Shown: positions 48,980 to 61,265 of the stretch, piece after piece
How positions within the stretch are numbered: position 1 is the stretch's first letter
Layout of the letters: each line of letters opens with the position of its first letter
Origin: Echinostoma caproni
Taxonomy: Eukaryota; Platyhelminthes; Trematoda; Plagiorchiida; Echinostomatidae
NCBI GenBank assembly: GCA_900618425.1
Contig: UZAN01039605.1
Location: forward strand, 51,353-115,352
Length of the DNA stretch: 64,000 bases
Reading direction: 5' to 3'
Made by a program: the position numbers and the translations under genes
The notes under the pieces: generated by a model
Database searches by the model: none
Told to the model about the DNA's origin: nothing
The model's input: only the letters and a program-made list of their open reading frames with translations

Positions 48980-50250
48980 TAAGTTGTCAGTACTGTGAGC
49001 ATATTTGTTTGCGTTGAGTACAGGGCACGTGTATCGGGTTGTTGTGTTGAGAATGAGGTGAGCAAAAGAAAACAGCAGTAAGAGAGCAATGCTGAACATA
49101 TCACACGACCTATCTATCCTTTGATAGTTTATGGGGTCACATAAAACATTGTTTTTTGTAGTATTATTTCTTTTGATTACGTTAGTGTTAATACGTGCTA
49201 TTGAAAGGTTGTAAACAGGTCTCTATTTCACACATCTGATGTCCAGTTCCCTCTAGGTCCGCATTGTTCATTTTGCTGCTATGGTGACCAAAAATCGACT
49301 GCTCTATGTATGTGAATAAACAGCGGTCTATGTCAAAAAGGGTATGAGGCAATCGGATAGTTCTGTCCTGCCGAACTCTCCGGGGGCAGGAGGGGGGCAC
49401 AACGCGGACGAAATTAGGGTAAATTCACCGGAATCAGCCTGAATGCACACGTCATTCTGGGAACTACAGTAACGTGTGAAGTAAAAGTACACATTCCACA
49501 CACACGCACACTTGCGCAAACTCCCATTACCGTCTGCCTGCTTCACACATGGGAACATGGAGATAAAAGGGTCGGATGAGAAAATATTATCGATGCACCT
49601 CTGAGTGTACAAAAATATGAATCTATTTATATAAATATATACATGCATAAATATATATGAATATTTGTTTATATATATATATATCTTGGGCAATGATAGT
49701 TCATCTCGATAACAGCATCTGACTGCTAACAGTATTGTGGTCAGTCTACCAAGAGTGTGACTTGGCTTGATTTAAACCTTTCTGGTGTTGACACATCAAC
49801 CGAAGTATAACAGATGTGAGACGACACAAGTGAAGAACTCTGTTGAAATGTAATCCACTGAGTGAGAGGGCGCGTATACAGTATCCGCAAAACTAATAAA
49901 AATCACACTCGACTTTCTTGGTCAGTTCAACCAGGTGCCTTATTTTCTTGTATTTACATATAATTCGTAGACAAAACCAGTGTGATTGATTTGTGGAGGG
50001 AAATGGGACAGAACAGAAAACAGGAGAATCAAGATCACTTCTGTAAAACGTCTGTTGGCATTCTATTCATGCTCGACAAGTCAGACTATGTTTCATCATC
50101 CGGACTTGATGGAAATTATGATTTGCCAAAAACACCTGGAGTGTGGTAACCATTTTCCGCCGCTTGAATAGTTGTGTGTAAGGATTCTGATTACGTCTGC
50201 TTGACGTTCGTTTCCATCGATCACATCAGTTCCAGTTTTGACAACCATTA
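48980..50250. other. 5' flank of sulfotransferase; no other gene recognised
   Basis: An A+T low-complexity tract lies at 49613-49686. The 121-codon minus-strand stretch at 49328-49693 starts in that tract and carries no motif. Confidence 0.5.
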
Positions 50251-50251
50251 A

Positions 50252-51621
50252 CTATGCACCTTCTTGCACCGGTTTTGGTTGCTGTCCTTTAGTGCCCCAT
50301 TTGGATAAAAGAATAGAATGTTGAAAGCTAATTCCAGCGGAGGATTGAGAATTCATATAGAGTGGTATTAGGAGAATAATGAGTGCATGCACGACAGACA
50401 GTGTCTCCAACCATTGGTAACCGTCATCTCGAGGTCTCCAGCCAAGGAGCCTAACAGGGCCTTTGTGACCTAGTCTCCTGGTTACGATTTCTATACCCTC
50501 ATACCATGTCTTCGTTTGACCACCCCTGCTACTTTTCCAACCGCTACCGGCCTCGGCGAACACCGCTCACCGTGGCAACCTATCTGGCGACATGCGTAAC
50601 TGTGGTGATCCGAGCCTACGAGATGACGCGTATCTTGGAGTGACGCGTTACAGTTTTTCGACAACCGCGATCAATGAAACTTCATGAGTGACGTCAACAA
50701 CGCGCGTATGTGTCACTGCTTCTGACTGTATACCATAGGTAGATCGCACCAGCTAATAAAGTAACCGTGCGGTCCAGACGGAAGCAGAACAATGCAAGCA
50801 ATACTGTAACGCGATTGGTAGAAGCTCGGATACCCAATGACACTATCTACATATTTAATCCCCTTCATTTCTTCCAGTAAGCGAAATGCCACTCCGGTGA
50901 CCTTTTCCGCGTGTCTCAGTTACGTGGGATAATGCGTGCTAATGCCATTGCGGTCCAGTCCCTAAGTGGTCCAGTCCGTGACTACTAATCCTTTATTAGT
51001 ATTTCGCGATCCATATTGCGTGATTCGAGTTCCGATTTCAGTGCGTACTACTACTGACATTACTACAATCACCTCAGTAAGATATGCCTCAATCAACCTA
51101 ATCTGTGAAGGTCGATCACTTGCTCAAGTGGGCGATCGCGACTGCACGAAACTCTACGCCTGAGCTCAACATTGACGTCCGAGTACTCCACCAAACTCGT
51201 GCAATTTATCGTATATAGAGGTGTTTGAACACCAACGATCTATTTTTATCCTGTTACCGTGGTGGCCAAGTAGCTTGATCGTAGAGCAGAACTGGCTGAA
51301 CTGTTGCAGCATATACTCGACCCTTTACAGAAAGCGCCATAGATATCTCAAGTCGGCAATTGCCACCCGAGGCTTTTATATGTGCGCCCACACTTGTGTT
51401 CACCTGGTGGGATATAGCTCCCAGATAGCAAAACTTGTGTATTTCCTCTAGTATTTCCCCAGTCAAGTGTAACTGAGTGTTGTACCAAGAATTAAATCTA
51501 TCACGAAGTTAAACAGAAAAGGAGAAATTGGATATCCCTGACGAACACCTTTTTCCGTGTACGCCTGACGAACGGCGAGAACCGCGAAACAGGTGGTGTG
51601 CTTGCAGGGAACTTTTGTGGT
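50252..51621 (-). mobile_element. RTE-like non-LTR retrotransposon, fragmented
   Basis: Downward from 51610: RQAYTEKGVRQGYPISPFLF (RT box 4, QG.P.SP.LF) and NFVIDLIL, then LEEIHKFCYLGAISHQVNTS, ALSVKGRVYAATVQPVLLYD (RTE C-terminal hallmark), then decayed ARVWW, VELRRRVSCSRDRPLEQVID and LHRLG near 51070. After about 400 bp of unrelated sequence it resumes with LRMSPDRLPR, a stop, GWKSSRGGQTKTWYEG and RLLGWRPRDDGYQWLETL (50640-50390), the RTE C-terminal end. The catalytic YADD segment is deleted. The pieces are in the right order on one strand, so probably one interrupted copy. Confidence 0.75.
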
Positions 51622-53149
51622 CACTCATTTACTACCTATTATGAAATAAATATATAGAACTTCAACAGTAAATGACGAAAGACGAATTTAGCATATCAAG
51701 CACGTTCACTATATTCCACGAATTACGAGAACGTAAAGATGCTGAATAAAACTTAATAGATAGTTAAGCTTTATAAGTATGTTTACCGAATCAAACACGG
51801 AGACAGTAATTTTTCACCACTGCCAAACCGAAAGCAAAAAGGTAACTGAGAAAGCAGTTGACGATTCCAAAACTACCCTTGCCGTTTTCTGCTTACCAAA
51901 CAGTTACATAAAAAGATCATGTGGTGACCTATTCGGTCAGAAACACGCCGAGGTCTTACATGAGCTGAGGCGGAACACAGAATTATTTTGATGTCTGAAA
52001 AAGGTGGAGTATTGGTACTACCGGATTGCAAATAATTTGCGGAGAAAACGATGACTATCCTGAACGAGAGAAACAACGTAAAAAAGAGGAAAATGTAAAA
52101 GATATGTCTATCAGGAGGAAGTGAAACCAATAAAATGTTTCACAGCGTTGAAAAATCAAACGTGCATATCTAAATGTAACCATGTATTGTATTTGTAACT
52201 TTTGTAAGCATATTTGCTTACATTTCAGTTAAAAATGTACATTGTTCGTCGAGCAGAATGAAATAAAAATAATCAAAACAAAAGGTAAACAAGGTCGGTG
52301 ATATACGTATCATGTACAAAGCATTTGACTTAGTTCATTTGAGATCTGTTCCTTTTTGGTGAGTAGTCGCGCCAGGTAGGGTACAGGGGAACTTTTATAA
52401 ATGGTAATGCGAGAGGGTAGCTGTCGAAATAAGGAACGTGTGTACAAATACAATCCAATCGGACTCATATCCTTATACAACATCATCTAGTAAAAGTTCA
52501 TGACACCATAACGGATGGTGTTATATGTACAAAAATCTCTGTTTCACTCCATTGCCCGCTGACTGACAAAAATCCCCGGACCGATCTAGAGAATAAACGA
52601 CAACCATAAACGGGAAGATAATTCGAATTTGGTCGTTAAAGACCTGGTAATGATCTCCTTGGATATACAACCCCCCGTTTGAAAGGTATGCCTATGAAAA
52701 TCTGAATGTTTTGAAGAAATTCACCGTGTCAGTCAATTCAAGAGCCAATCAGTGAATACACTGAGCCCCTGCCTCCTACCTCATCCCCAATTGTGGTAAA
52801 CGCTTTCGCCATTTAGACCTCAGCCTGGTTACATCCCTCGTGGAATCTTCCATAGTTAAACCACAGCAAACCAGTTGACTTCGATTCATTGGACACCGGG
52901 GTAACTTCATAAATAAACATATAACAGAGAAACCCTCGCTACCGTTAGTGCCTCCGGGCTCATGAAAACCACTCTGTTTGAAGCAGCAAAATAGCTGACT
53001 ACGATTTCTTTAACTTAATTGGAGGTTTTCCCATTCTAGTTGAAAGAGGAAAACTGCAAAGGAAAATGTCATTTGGCCTCACCAGTANAAGATATCCTAA
53101 GTTTTGGCAACGGTCCAGTTTTAAGATGCATATCGTGCTATTTCATATT
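51622..53149. other. No gene recognised
   Basis: A possible RT scrap (YKAFDLVHLRS, about 52317-52350, plus) is too short to call. Single N at 53088. Confidence 0.4.
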
Positions 53150-54260
53150 CATGTTGAACATCGTTTGAAAAATTTGATTCCATAGTATGGAATTAGCTTC
53201 ACTAGTTTGACAATAGTTTCGGATACTGTTTTTGACCATTAAACAAACAAATCCACCTTGAAGGTTTAAACATTGGTGCGGGCAACATGTTCCGCATAAG
53301 TATAATCGTGTGTGAGACGAAGTCTGCCCGGACCTCCAAACTAGCGTAATTTTTTCAAAACTCAAATCCCGTGTGATTCGGGCGTGAAAAGTGGTAAACA
53401 ACTCGTCTGTGTGAAGTTCTGACAGCCCTCTGACAATTTGCAGAATAGGGAACCAGATTTCTTCTCACTAGCCCACGCTCTAACGAGAAGAGACTGAGTT
53501 CCCTTAATCGCGGTTCCTCACTTCAAACTATCTGCTCAGCTACCACTTGGTTTCAGTTTCGTCAAATATAATATATGTTTCTGCATTACAAGACCCATAC
53601 CTGCACACAGAACTGTAAGTGCGAGTGAACTGTGGTCTATAATATTGGAACAAAACCCTCTAGGTATCTGTAGTTCTCCACGGACCTTATTTACTGTCTC
53701 TAGGAAACGAACTACGGGCCAGAAGCTTTTATTTAGAATAACTCCGAAATCCTTTACTATCTCTCGTTCTACAGTGATACATGTATGCTTGGGGTTGTGT
53801 CAGCTCTTGCTGTTAGAATTTGACACTTTCAAGGCTTAGTGGTAAAAATTGTTCGACAACCGTCAAACCACCTGTTCTTCGTGCTTTAGATTAAATCCTG
53901 CTAACTTCACACCATTCACGGACATGAAACACAGAGAACCCGTGTCAAGTAGTTGATATAATTGAGAAAGAGTAAAGATGGTTGTAGCGAATCATAAAGC
54001 AGCTGCTGTTTTTCCCTTCAGTTTCAATCATTGAATCGTCAAGGTTCAAACTGAATCTGTGATGACTAAGAACTTTTACCACCTGACGCGGACCCCAATG
54101 TTCTGTCCAGCAGCGTGTAAGTGACTGAATTGAGAGCGTTCTAGAATTTAAGGTATCATACACCTGATGACCTTCCCCTTTTGTTCTATTAATCTCATCC
54201 AAAAAGGCTGGTAGGTTTGTTCCACACGCTATTCTTTTTTCTCTCAACTACTTGTTTTTG
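53150..54260 (-). mobile_element. CR1-like retrotransposon fragment, palm domain deleted
   Basis: Downward from 54240: LPAFLDEINRTKGEGHQVYD (the FLDEVT..DEG.QVD region of RT). The segment with QGSVLGP is missing, and after 53950 comes VKLAGFNLKHEEQVV, then EREIVKDFGVILNKSFWPVV and FLETVNKVRGELQIP, with the C-terminal part IVRGLSELHTDELFTTFHAR and ITRDLSFEKI. The IVRGLS...DELFT and RG/RD motifs match the element at 13.3-16.1 kb, so both are one family. Many stops. Confidence 0.7.
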
Positions 54261-55490
54261 GTGCTCAGGTGGGAAAATATTGGTCTCTTGGTTATCCGAT
54301 TCAAGCGTCTATGCAGAACAGATAACTCAGATATTCAATCGTTAGTTGATTACCTAATGTCAACGTCCTGACGTGTATGATACCAGTGCCAACAGTATAC
54401 TATTCACTAATGATCCTAAACATGCTCAAGCTTTCGGTTATTTGCATTACGCTGTCAAGCTCGCTCACCCACCCACTGTTCAACATTTTTTAACTGTACT
54501 CAGCCGAACACACATTCATCGTACGCATCAAACCATACAACGTAGTTCGACGACAAAACTCTGAGCAGAGGACTTTTTCTATGGGATATATCAGGTTGGC
54601 AAACTTGTAATCAAAATCCGCTTGATTTCTCAGCACACTTATAAGGAGTTTCATCATCATCATCAGCATCATCATGCAGAAGTTTACCAATCCTGGTGGT
54701 TTGGCTGAAGAGAGATTCCGAACAAAGATGATGGTTTTAGTAGAGTTTCTTGCTTTCAAAACATCTTTATTTCTTTTTTTGGTTTTAACGTGCGAACACC
54801 CATATGTACTTTTGTGTGTGTGTAGACCTGGTATCAAAATGGTTCAGCTCACACATTCTCTGAGTTCATCCGCATGCACTTATGTTGTTTATCACTGATA
54901 TCATATGGGTATGTGAGTGCGCTCTCTTATTCCGGTCTCCTTTCATTGCGTGATAGTGAGGGAAAAATCAGTTCATGTGAGAGATATAGAAAGCGAAAGC
55001 TGTAAACAGTCACGCGACTGCAGCTCTGTTATGCGATCACGTTGCACACGGATGGGCTCTCCGGTCTTCCATGTGTGTTTATGCACATGATGTGCGGTAC
55101 CTCGTGTGCATTCACTATTTTTGAATATAGAACAATCAATGTGGTTACTTAATTTAGGAAAAAATAGAGATAGAGTATTTAATAGTCTTCAATTGAATTT
55201 TTAAAAGTCATTCAGATCTGTAAGAGGTTTTACAATAACCAACATTCGGTGAGGTTTGGGGTGGTGTAGTGTAAAATACAAAATGAGTGGTGATAGAGGC
55301 GTTATTATTAATAATAATAAATTTGAATTAGTAAAACAATATGACCAGAACTGAAGTCTGACAATCAATTCCGCGTGCTTTCAGTCAGCTGCCTACGTTC
55401 ATAAATAGGTCGAATGTTATCATAAGAGTACCATACTTGGACATTTACCTAATTGCATTACTGAATTGTTGGAATGATAAGAACCCTGAT
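54261..55490. other. No gene recognised; CAT microsatellite
   Basis: An interrupted (CAT)n lies at 54651-54676 and an A/T trinucleotide tract near 55302-55321. No coding motif. Confidence 0.5.
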
Positions 55491-55492
55491 CT

Positions 55493-55890
55493 ACAGAGTT
55501 CATCGCCTGTATAGTCTGGAAGTGATAGAAAGTGAACTTAGAGATTTGACGAGTGGATTGCCCAGTAATGGTTATCCCCTGCATTTAATAGAGACATACT
55601 GAACACCTATAATTCCAAGGGCAACGTAAAATACGGTAAAAGAACAGTTTTCATTGGTGGAAACAGTGTAACTACATGGGCTGGTCGTACTACAGTTGAA
55701 TCTACCGATCCAGCCCCGAGGCTGATCATGTTTCACAGGATGCTAAATTCGCTAAATCGGTCAAGCATAGATGGATCCAATGATTCCGTCACCTCCGATT
55801 GCATTTATGTTCTCCAATGTACTTGTGGTTCGCGGTACGTTGGAAGAACTGAAAGCCGGCTGTCGACCAGAATGGATGAGAATGTTTCGA
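55493..55890 (+). mobile_element. Penelope-like element, GIY-YIG endonuclease fragment
   Basis: Plus strand: RVHRLYSLEVIESELRDLTS and LPSNGYPLHLIETY (the region between RT and endonuclease), a stop, RTVFIGGNSVTTWAGRTTVE, PAPRLIMFHRMLNSLNRSS, then CIYVLQCTCGSRYVGRTESR with LSTRMDEN. The last is the GIY-YIG nuclease core: Cys-Ile-Tyr for GIY, YVG for YIG, the Cys-x-Cys pair between them and the GRT...L..R motif. No RT is attached and the domain is cut after MDEN. The Penelope RT piece at 17.5-18.2 kb is on the other strand, so the two are not one insertion. Confidence 0.8.
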
Positions 55891-56369
55891 ATGATTTATC
55901 ACTTCGAGTAGGTTGCATCTATTTCGTATTGATTAACCATTTTCAGCTCTCTATTTTTCACCGTTAATCTTTTTCCGTTACATACCCATTTCTATAACAA
56001 CATTACCTTTATCTGAATCATTGAAACCAATATTCCCTTCTCCTCGTTCACTTACACCCAAATGACTCGACTTATGACGCCACCACCCAGTTCTTTCCAC
56101 TTGAACCCATGTAATTATGTAAACGTTCATTTGTAGTATTCTGCTTACAACAGTCGACTTATTTCATGCGTGCAGACTACTGATTGAGAGCACGCAAAAT
56201 TGATGGTCAATATCAATTCTGCTCATATTTTGTTACTTCTTTTATTCAAGTTCATCAAAGGGAAAAGATGCTTCCAAAATAATATTTACGCCAATGAAAA
56301 TGATGAGTAACGCAATGTTGCGATCGACAGTTTTATCTTATCACTTTAAAATTTCTAAATTAAAACAGT
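55891..56369. other. No gene recognised
   Basis: May include the 3' part of the Penelope-like copy to the left, but no motif is visible. Confidence 0.4.
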
Positions 56370-57635
56370 CTCATTTTTCATCATCATCGTCATTGTTGTG
56401 CAGCGTAATACAGTGAAGCGAACTTCACTGATCGCTGTCAAACTCATACTACATGCAAGGTAAGTGATAATATTTAATGAGGGCCGGGAATCGAAATGTC
56501 TTTTTCGGAACAGGAAAAGAAAGCAAACCTCTACGGTCAACACAGAGAGTAAACAGTTTAATTTTGCATACATAATATTCCAAGCATTCTGGTCTGATAA
56601 GCAGTGACATTATGATCGCCATTGCTGTCGGTTCCCAGCAATGACCTTCAATTTCTTCAACCATATGGTGATGAAGTCTTTTGGACCCAACCCCGGAAGA
56701 TGAGAGATACCCACTCTACCTATTCACTAGGTGCATTTCTTCATGCCTCGTCTCCACGTCATCTGCTGGCGTCTACGTGGCTTTCTCCAGTCTACACCAG
56801 CCACTATGCGTAAGGAACGCTGCGGTAGGCCACTGTCGGACATAATCAAAACTTGTTGTGCCTAACGGCACCTAATGAGTTGGATTCGATCCGATAGCGA
56901 AATCTTGTTTGATGTATTCCCAAACACTCGACGACTTAGCTCCAAGTTACTAACCCGCTCACTCCATCCCACTTGGACCAGACTACGTAAACATCGATCG
57001 TCGAACACTACTAAACGACTCATGTCTTCTACCCGCTAGTTCAAGGTCTCACAACCGTACAGTAGAACTAATCGTACAGTGGCGGATTATACCGGACTTT
57101 TCAACTTCAGTGACATGTTACGTCGCCGGCTCAGGTGTTTAAGTACTGCGTGCGCTGCTCACGCCTTGGAACTGCGGGCGGTTATCTCCCTTGATGCGCT
57201 ATTGTCGTTGGTCACGCAGTTACCTAAGTACGAGAAGCAGTGAACTACAGCTCATTCCTGACCTTCTAGTTTCAGAACAGAACTCGGCGACACCCAGTCT
57301 TGCAGCAGGACTTTGCACTTTTAAGGTGCAAAGCACATGTGGAACGGAGGGACATAACTTTTTAACCTGTCGAGTGCTCTTTGTGCATCCTTCATATATT
57401 CGAACAAGCAGGTGTCCTCAGCGTACTCCAAATCGCACAGCCTTTCTCCAGCTTCCTATTCAATACCTACGTTTTGGGTACCACTCATTGTGTTCTCCGG
57501 TATTTGGTCTATGAGTAAATTGAATAGGAAAAGCGAAAGAGGGCACCATTGACGAACACCGCTGCTAGTTACAAATGACCTGCTCAGCTCACCGTGGTGC
57601 TGAGATCCATGAGGGAACTTAACAACAGGTACCGA
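56370..57635 (-). mobile_element. RTE-like non-LTR retrotransposon, C-terminal half, one dominant frame
   Basis: Downward from 57620: GELSRSFVTSSGVRQWCPLS, LFLFNLLIDQ, ERLCDLEYAEDTCLFEYMKD (catalytic YADD changed to YAED), KCKVLLQDWVSPSS, VVHCFSYLGNCVTND, LKHLSRRRNMSLKLKS, VRLVLLYGCETLN, VFDDRCLRSLVQVGWSERVS, LELSRRVFGNTSNKISLSDR, SDSGLPQRSLRIVAGVDWRK and LPGLGPKDFITIWLKKL near 56640. This is the full RTE RT-to-C-terminus order, mostly in one frame with about seven stops. Minus-strand ATGATG repeats at 56376-56392 fit an RTE-type 3' tail. Dead by the catalytic change and the stops. Confidence 0.8.
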
Positions 57636-59494
57636 GTGTCACTGGTGACAGATATAGCAACTCAATCATCATTTTTTCTTTACAATTTATTTGATTCCTC
57701 ACATCGCCAAAAAACTTTGACGAACTGTGGCTAACCATAGAATACTTGTTTATCCACAATTGTACACGAGCGATTTTTGCTTGCATGCTATAGCTCCCAG
57801 TGAATTTTGCCTCCGCATAATTATCTGTTGGTTCATATGTACGGGGTATGTTCTGCATCGGTCTCTACGGTACGGAACGCTCAGCACAGGCATGACTCTT
57901 ATGAACATTTGAGGGTATAGTACGATTGTTTGATTGCTCGCAAGATCAACCAAGATGACTATAATCACCTTTTTATTCCGTGTTTCAGCAATACAAAATA
58001 TTAATGTATCCGGAGCACTTGTGTCACTCACGTGCTGACCACGTAGACGGCTTAGGCCTATGGATCGCACACCGATTACGGCAAGACTCAAGAACCCAAT
58101 TTCTCCTAAAAATTATATACATTAAAATATCTGTTTATCTATCTCAACATCCGTATAGGCTGATACAACTCTCGAGTTTGTCTACGAAGTAACATTATTG
58201 TTGCAGTCACAGTCAGCACAGCGTAACGGTTGAAAAAACTCAGTCGAGTCACATCGAGAATCTTCCGTTTACCTATCTCAAAATAGCATGGTAGATAGTC
58301 CTATTCGAAGACCGTTGGTAGAGTGCACCGTACTGTGACGAACACATTGAATTTGGATGTTAATTTGTTAAACGTAAAACCATGAGTTCAAGAAAACAAA
58401 TATTTGAATTGTAGTGTTTTGAATGAGATCAGTTTATAGATACTGTTTCGTTGTAATGATCGTCCAGCAGAAAATCGGTTGAGATCCTCATTCAATACCG
58501 CGGAGACACTTGCACCAAGAAGAATGTAAAACTAATTGAAGCAAAGCGATAGAGATAAGCGAAGTAAATGAACACACTCCCGGACCCATTTTGTACAGAT
58601 GAGTATCTGAAAGCTTCCAACATTTACTCTGTAGCGAAACATGTGCACACACAGTAGCAAAGACAAACATCTCGTGGATTGCGAGGAAGCATTTCAAGTG
58701 ATTTTTACTAACGATAACACCAGAATGCTCAAAATCACCGAGGCGATTGCAGCCAATCGATGGAAACCAATTACATGTCAACAAAAAGACTTATTCGTCA
58801 GCTCGCCATTACCTCGGTGACGCTTCCTCTCATTTGGAAGTGTTTTTTATTCATTCCTAAACCCTATGTTGTATTTTTCTGTTGTAGGCACCAGTTGAGA
58901 TGCCGCGAAATCGTCCATGAAATAAATCGTGCTTTTTTCCTATACTGGACTCTCTTATCAAACTGATTGCGGAAAAAAGCTTGTTTTAGTATCTCTATTA
59001 TATTTGACTTATTCAAGATAAATTGTATAGAAAGCACGTCGGATTACTCCGCAAGTAGTATCGTTCTTTGAGTATCGAGATATGACTAAGTGTGCAACCA
59101 GGTGTCCGAAGGGTTGGTTTGTGTACGACCTGGAACATTTAAAACTCGTAATTAATTTACTCAGGTAGGTCAGAACACAAATACCACGAAAGGAATTCCT
59201 TCCGTTTACCCTCATCGATCTATAGCCTTGGAGCCGCGTAAAATCTCGAGTGGTACGATAAAGGCGGTTTACTGTTGAAGAAGACACTGGCCTGATTGGT
59301 GAAACTAGATTCGAAAACACGTTGGCCATAAGATCCAGGAGTTCACCTAGGAATGTGAGATATCCGTAAGGTAAATTGTAGGAGAATTAGGAACGATAAC
59401 GCGCTTAGTGATGGTGGACATGAGAGGTACGTTAGGAAATCAATCGCGAAGTATGGACGGTTTGTGCTATATCTTGAAAGTTCTAATTGAGAAA
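57636..59494. other. No gene recognised
   Basis: Open stretches of up to 113 codons (57750-58091 minus; 59009-59329 minus) carry no recognisable motif. Confidence 0.45.
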
Positions 59495-59645
59495 CGGTCT
59501 TCTCAGCTGCTCGGTGGGCGAGTGGGTAGTATGCTTGCGTTCTACCTGTGAGGTCCTGGGTTTGATCCCCAGTTGGGTCGATACGCGCACTACTTATTAG
59601 ACCCAAGCGGGTCGAAACAGCTGTCCAGTGCTTCCCAGTTTTCAA
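59495..59645 (+). mobile_element. tRNA-derived SINE, family A tail
   Basis: The tRNA-like head has an A-box-like GGGCGAGTGGG at 59516-59526 and B box GGTTTGATCCC at 59559-59569. Then come GACCCAAGCGGGTCGAAACA and GCTGTCCAGTGCTTCCCAGT, the shared family A tail. The head is closer to a real tRNA than in other copies, but the acceptor stem does not pair, so it is not called as a tRNA gene. Confidence 0.65.
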
Positions 59646-60117
59646 CTCACGCCTCATTTACATTTACGCCTCATTATCATATGAACAAACCCCAAAGTTC
59701 ATTATGTTAGTTATTGAAGGCGTTAAACGCTCACTTGAAGTGCATAAACATGGGCTCAAGGAATCATATCATTCGAAACGCAAGCAGTGATTGTAAAATG
59801 TCAAATACTACAACTGACTGCCGTCGAAGCATCGCGTAAATCAATTCACCTTATATTGTGCTACGTAGGTGGTCCCTTTCTTCTGTTAATCGCTTGATCC
59901 TTTCGTTCCTGAGTTAAGTAAGATCTTATCAGTGGTTGTTTGTTCAAACGCAAAAGTTGTGAACATTACCCATGGCCCCATTAGTCTAGCAAATTTTGGC
60001 GAATCGACATCAAACCTTTCAGAACATCTAATCCGAAATGGATTTCTGTCTGAAAGTAGTTTTTCGGAACGCACCCTCGTTTACCGTTACATTTATCAGT
60101 CGATATATTACTGGACA

Positions 60118-60190
60118 ATATGGAGTAAAACCCACACCCAAGACTTCCAAAAAGAGAGTCTGATGCCTCTGAACAATCGAAGGTGCTAAT
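60118..60190 (+). repeat. Fragment of repeat family A (spacer part)
   Basis: GGAGTAAAACCCACACCCAA and GAGAGTCTGATGCCTCTGAA match the spacer of the copy at 22.8 kb. No tRNA-like head follows. Confidence 0.55.
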
Positions 60191-60404
60191 ACAAGCTGGT
60201 TACTTTAAAGCAAATTGTTAAACTTTTATTTTCTGATGAAAAGCAAAACAAATGTTAACAAACACAGGGAAACTTGGATATGTGTACATCGCAGCTTTTA
60301 CAGGTACTGGACGTTGCTTATGTCACAATATTCCTCAATAAAAGGTGCTTTGATACTCCACCACCACTTTGCATGCGTTAAGTTCAGATGGTGTCGATAG
60401 AAAT

Positions 60405-60425
60405 AGATGATGATGATGATATCAT
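60405..60425. repeat. GAT trinucleotide repeat
   Basis: Short (GATGAT)n. Similar ATG/CAT repeats at 29.74, 54.65 and 56.38 kb may be retrotransposon tails. Confidence 0.6.
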
Positions 60426-60766
60426 CGCGGTTGGTGATGAAACGTTTGCAACCAATTTGGCAATCTCGGTGAACAAGCGAAAAAGCATTAAGTTCACCCG
60501 ATATACAAGGACTGATTTTCAGTAATTTGTCAATTACTGTTTTATATTGAAGCTGTACCGAATTATACAAAGATTTCAAACAATAAGAGACCACCGTCAC
60601 AATACTGGCAAAATGGGGATGAAAGTTAAACTCACAGTCAAAGTTTTATTATGGGAAATACTAACAACCGGTTCCTTTTCTAGTCCCATAAAATTTGGCA
60701 CAAATGAATAGGTCACAGTTCATACAAGCAGATGAATGTCACAATTTGTCCTTTTTTCGTGCGCTT

Positions 60767-61265
60767 CTACAGATATTGAAATTTGAAACTTTTCAAAGCT
60801 TCATCCAGTATGTGCTTGAAGGAATCAATTGTGGGCGCAGAAACAATGTGTGGTAGTAGGTAATTCCAAGTAGTGCATACTCTGAGGGCGGATGAATGAC
60901 GCCGGCATTCTAGTTGGCATTCTTGGAGCACTAGTTTAAATGAGTGCCCTCGCAGATGACTGTTTGACGACAAGGAAAAGAGTGGACGACACGGCTGGTC
61001 TGGGTTCTGCATTATTTGGTATACCAAGATCAGGTATCCTCGATTGCGGTGATACTGTGTGAAGTACAGTTGCAGTGCTTCCAATCTTTCAGCATAACTT
61101 TTGGAATACAGTCCTTTAAACATTTTGGTGGCCATTCTTTATGGATGTTCTAGAATCTTCTGATTGCGTTGCAGCCATGGGTTCCATGCTTGAGTGGCGT
61201 ACTCTATATGGGGTCGAATGTAGCCTAATAACAATTCGTAGTGCTTAGGTTGTCACTTTTAGTTC
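60767..61265 (-). mobile_element. CR1-like retrotransposon C-terminal end
   Basis: Downward from 61260: YELLLGYIRPHIEYATQAWN, PWLQRNQKILEHP, a stop, MATKMFKGLYSKSYAERLEA, LILVYQIMQNPDQPCRPLFS, SHLRGHSFKLVLQECQLECR, RVCTTWNYLLPHIVSAPTID and SFKHILDEALKS to a stop at 60767. The last 122 codons are fully open, making this the best-preserved CR1-like tail here. It shares motifs with the two copies at the left edge of the window. Everything upstream of RPHIEY is gone. Confidence 0.8.

Noticed and set aside
49328..49693. 121-codon minus-strand frame as a gene
   Set aside because: Its start lies in a TATA low-complexity tract (Ile/Tyr repeats) and the rest has no motif.
52300..52370. RT fragment (YKAFDLVHLRS)
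   Set aside because: About eleven residues only; too short to separate from chance.
57750..58091. 113-codon minus-strand frame as a gene
   Set aside because: No motif; sits next to a decayed RTE copy and has no support from start context or splicing.
59511..59585. A functional tRNA gene
   Set aside because: The A and B boxes are good but the acceptor stem does not pair, and the tail is shared with other repeats, so it is a SINE head.
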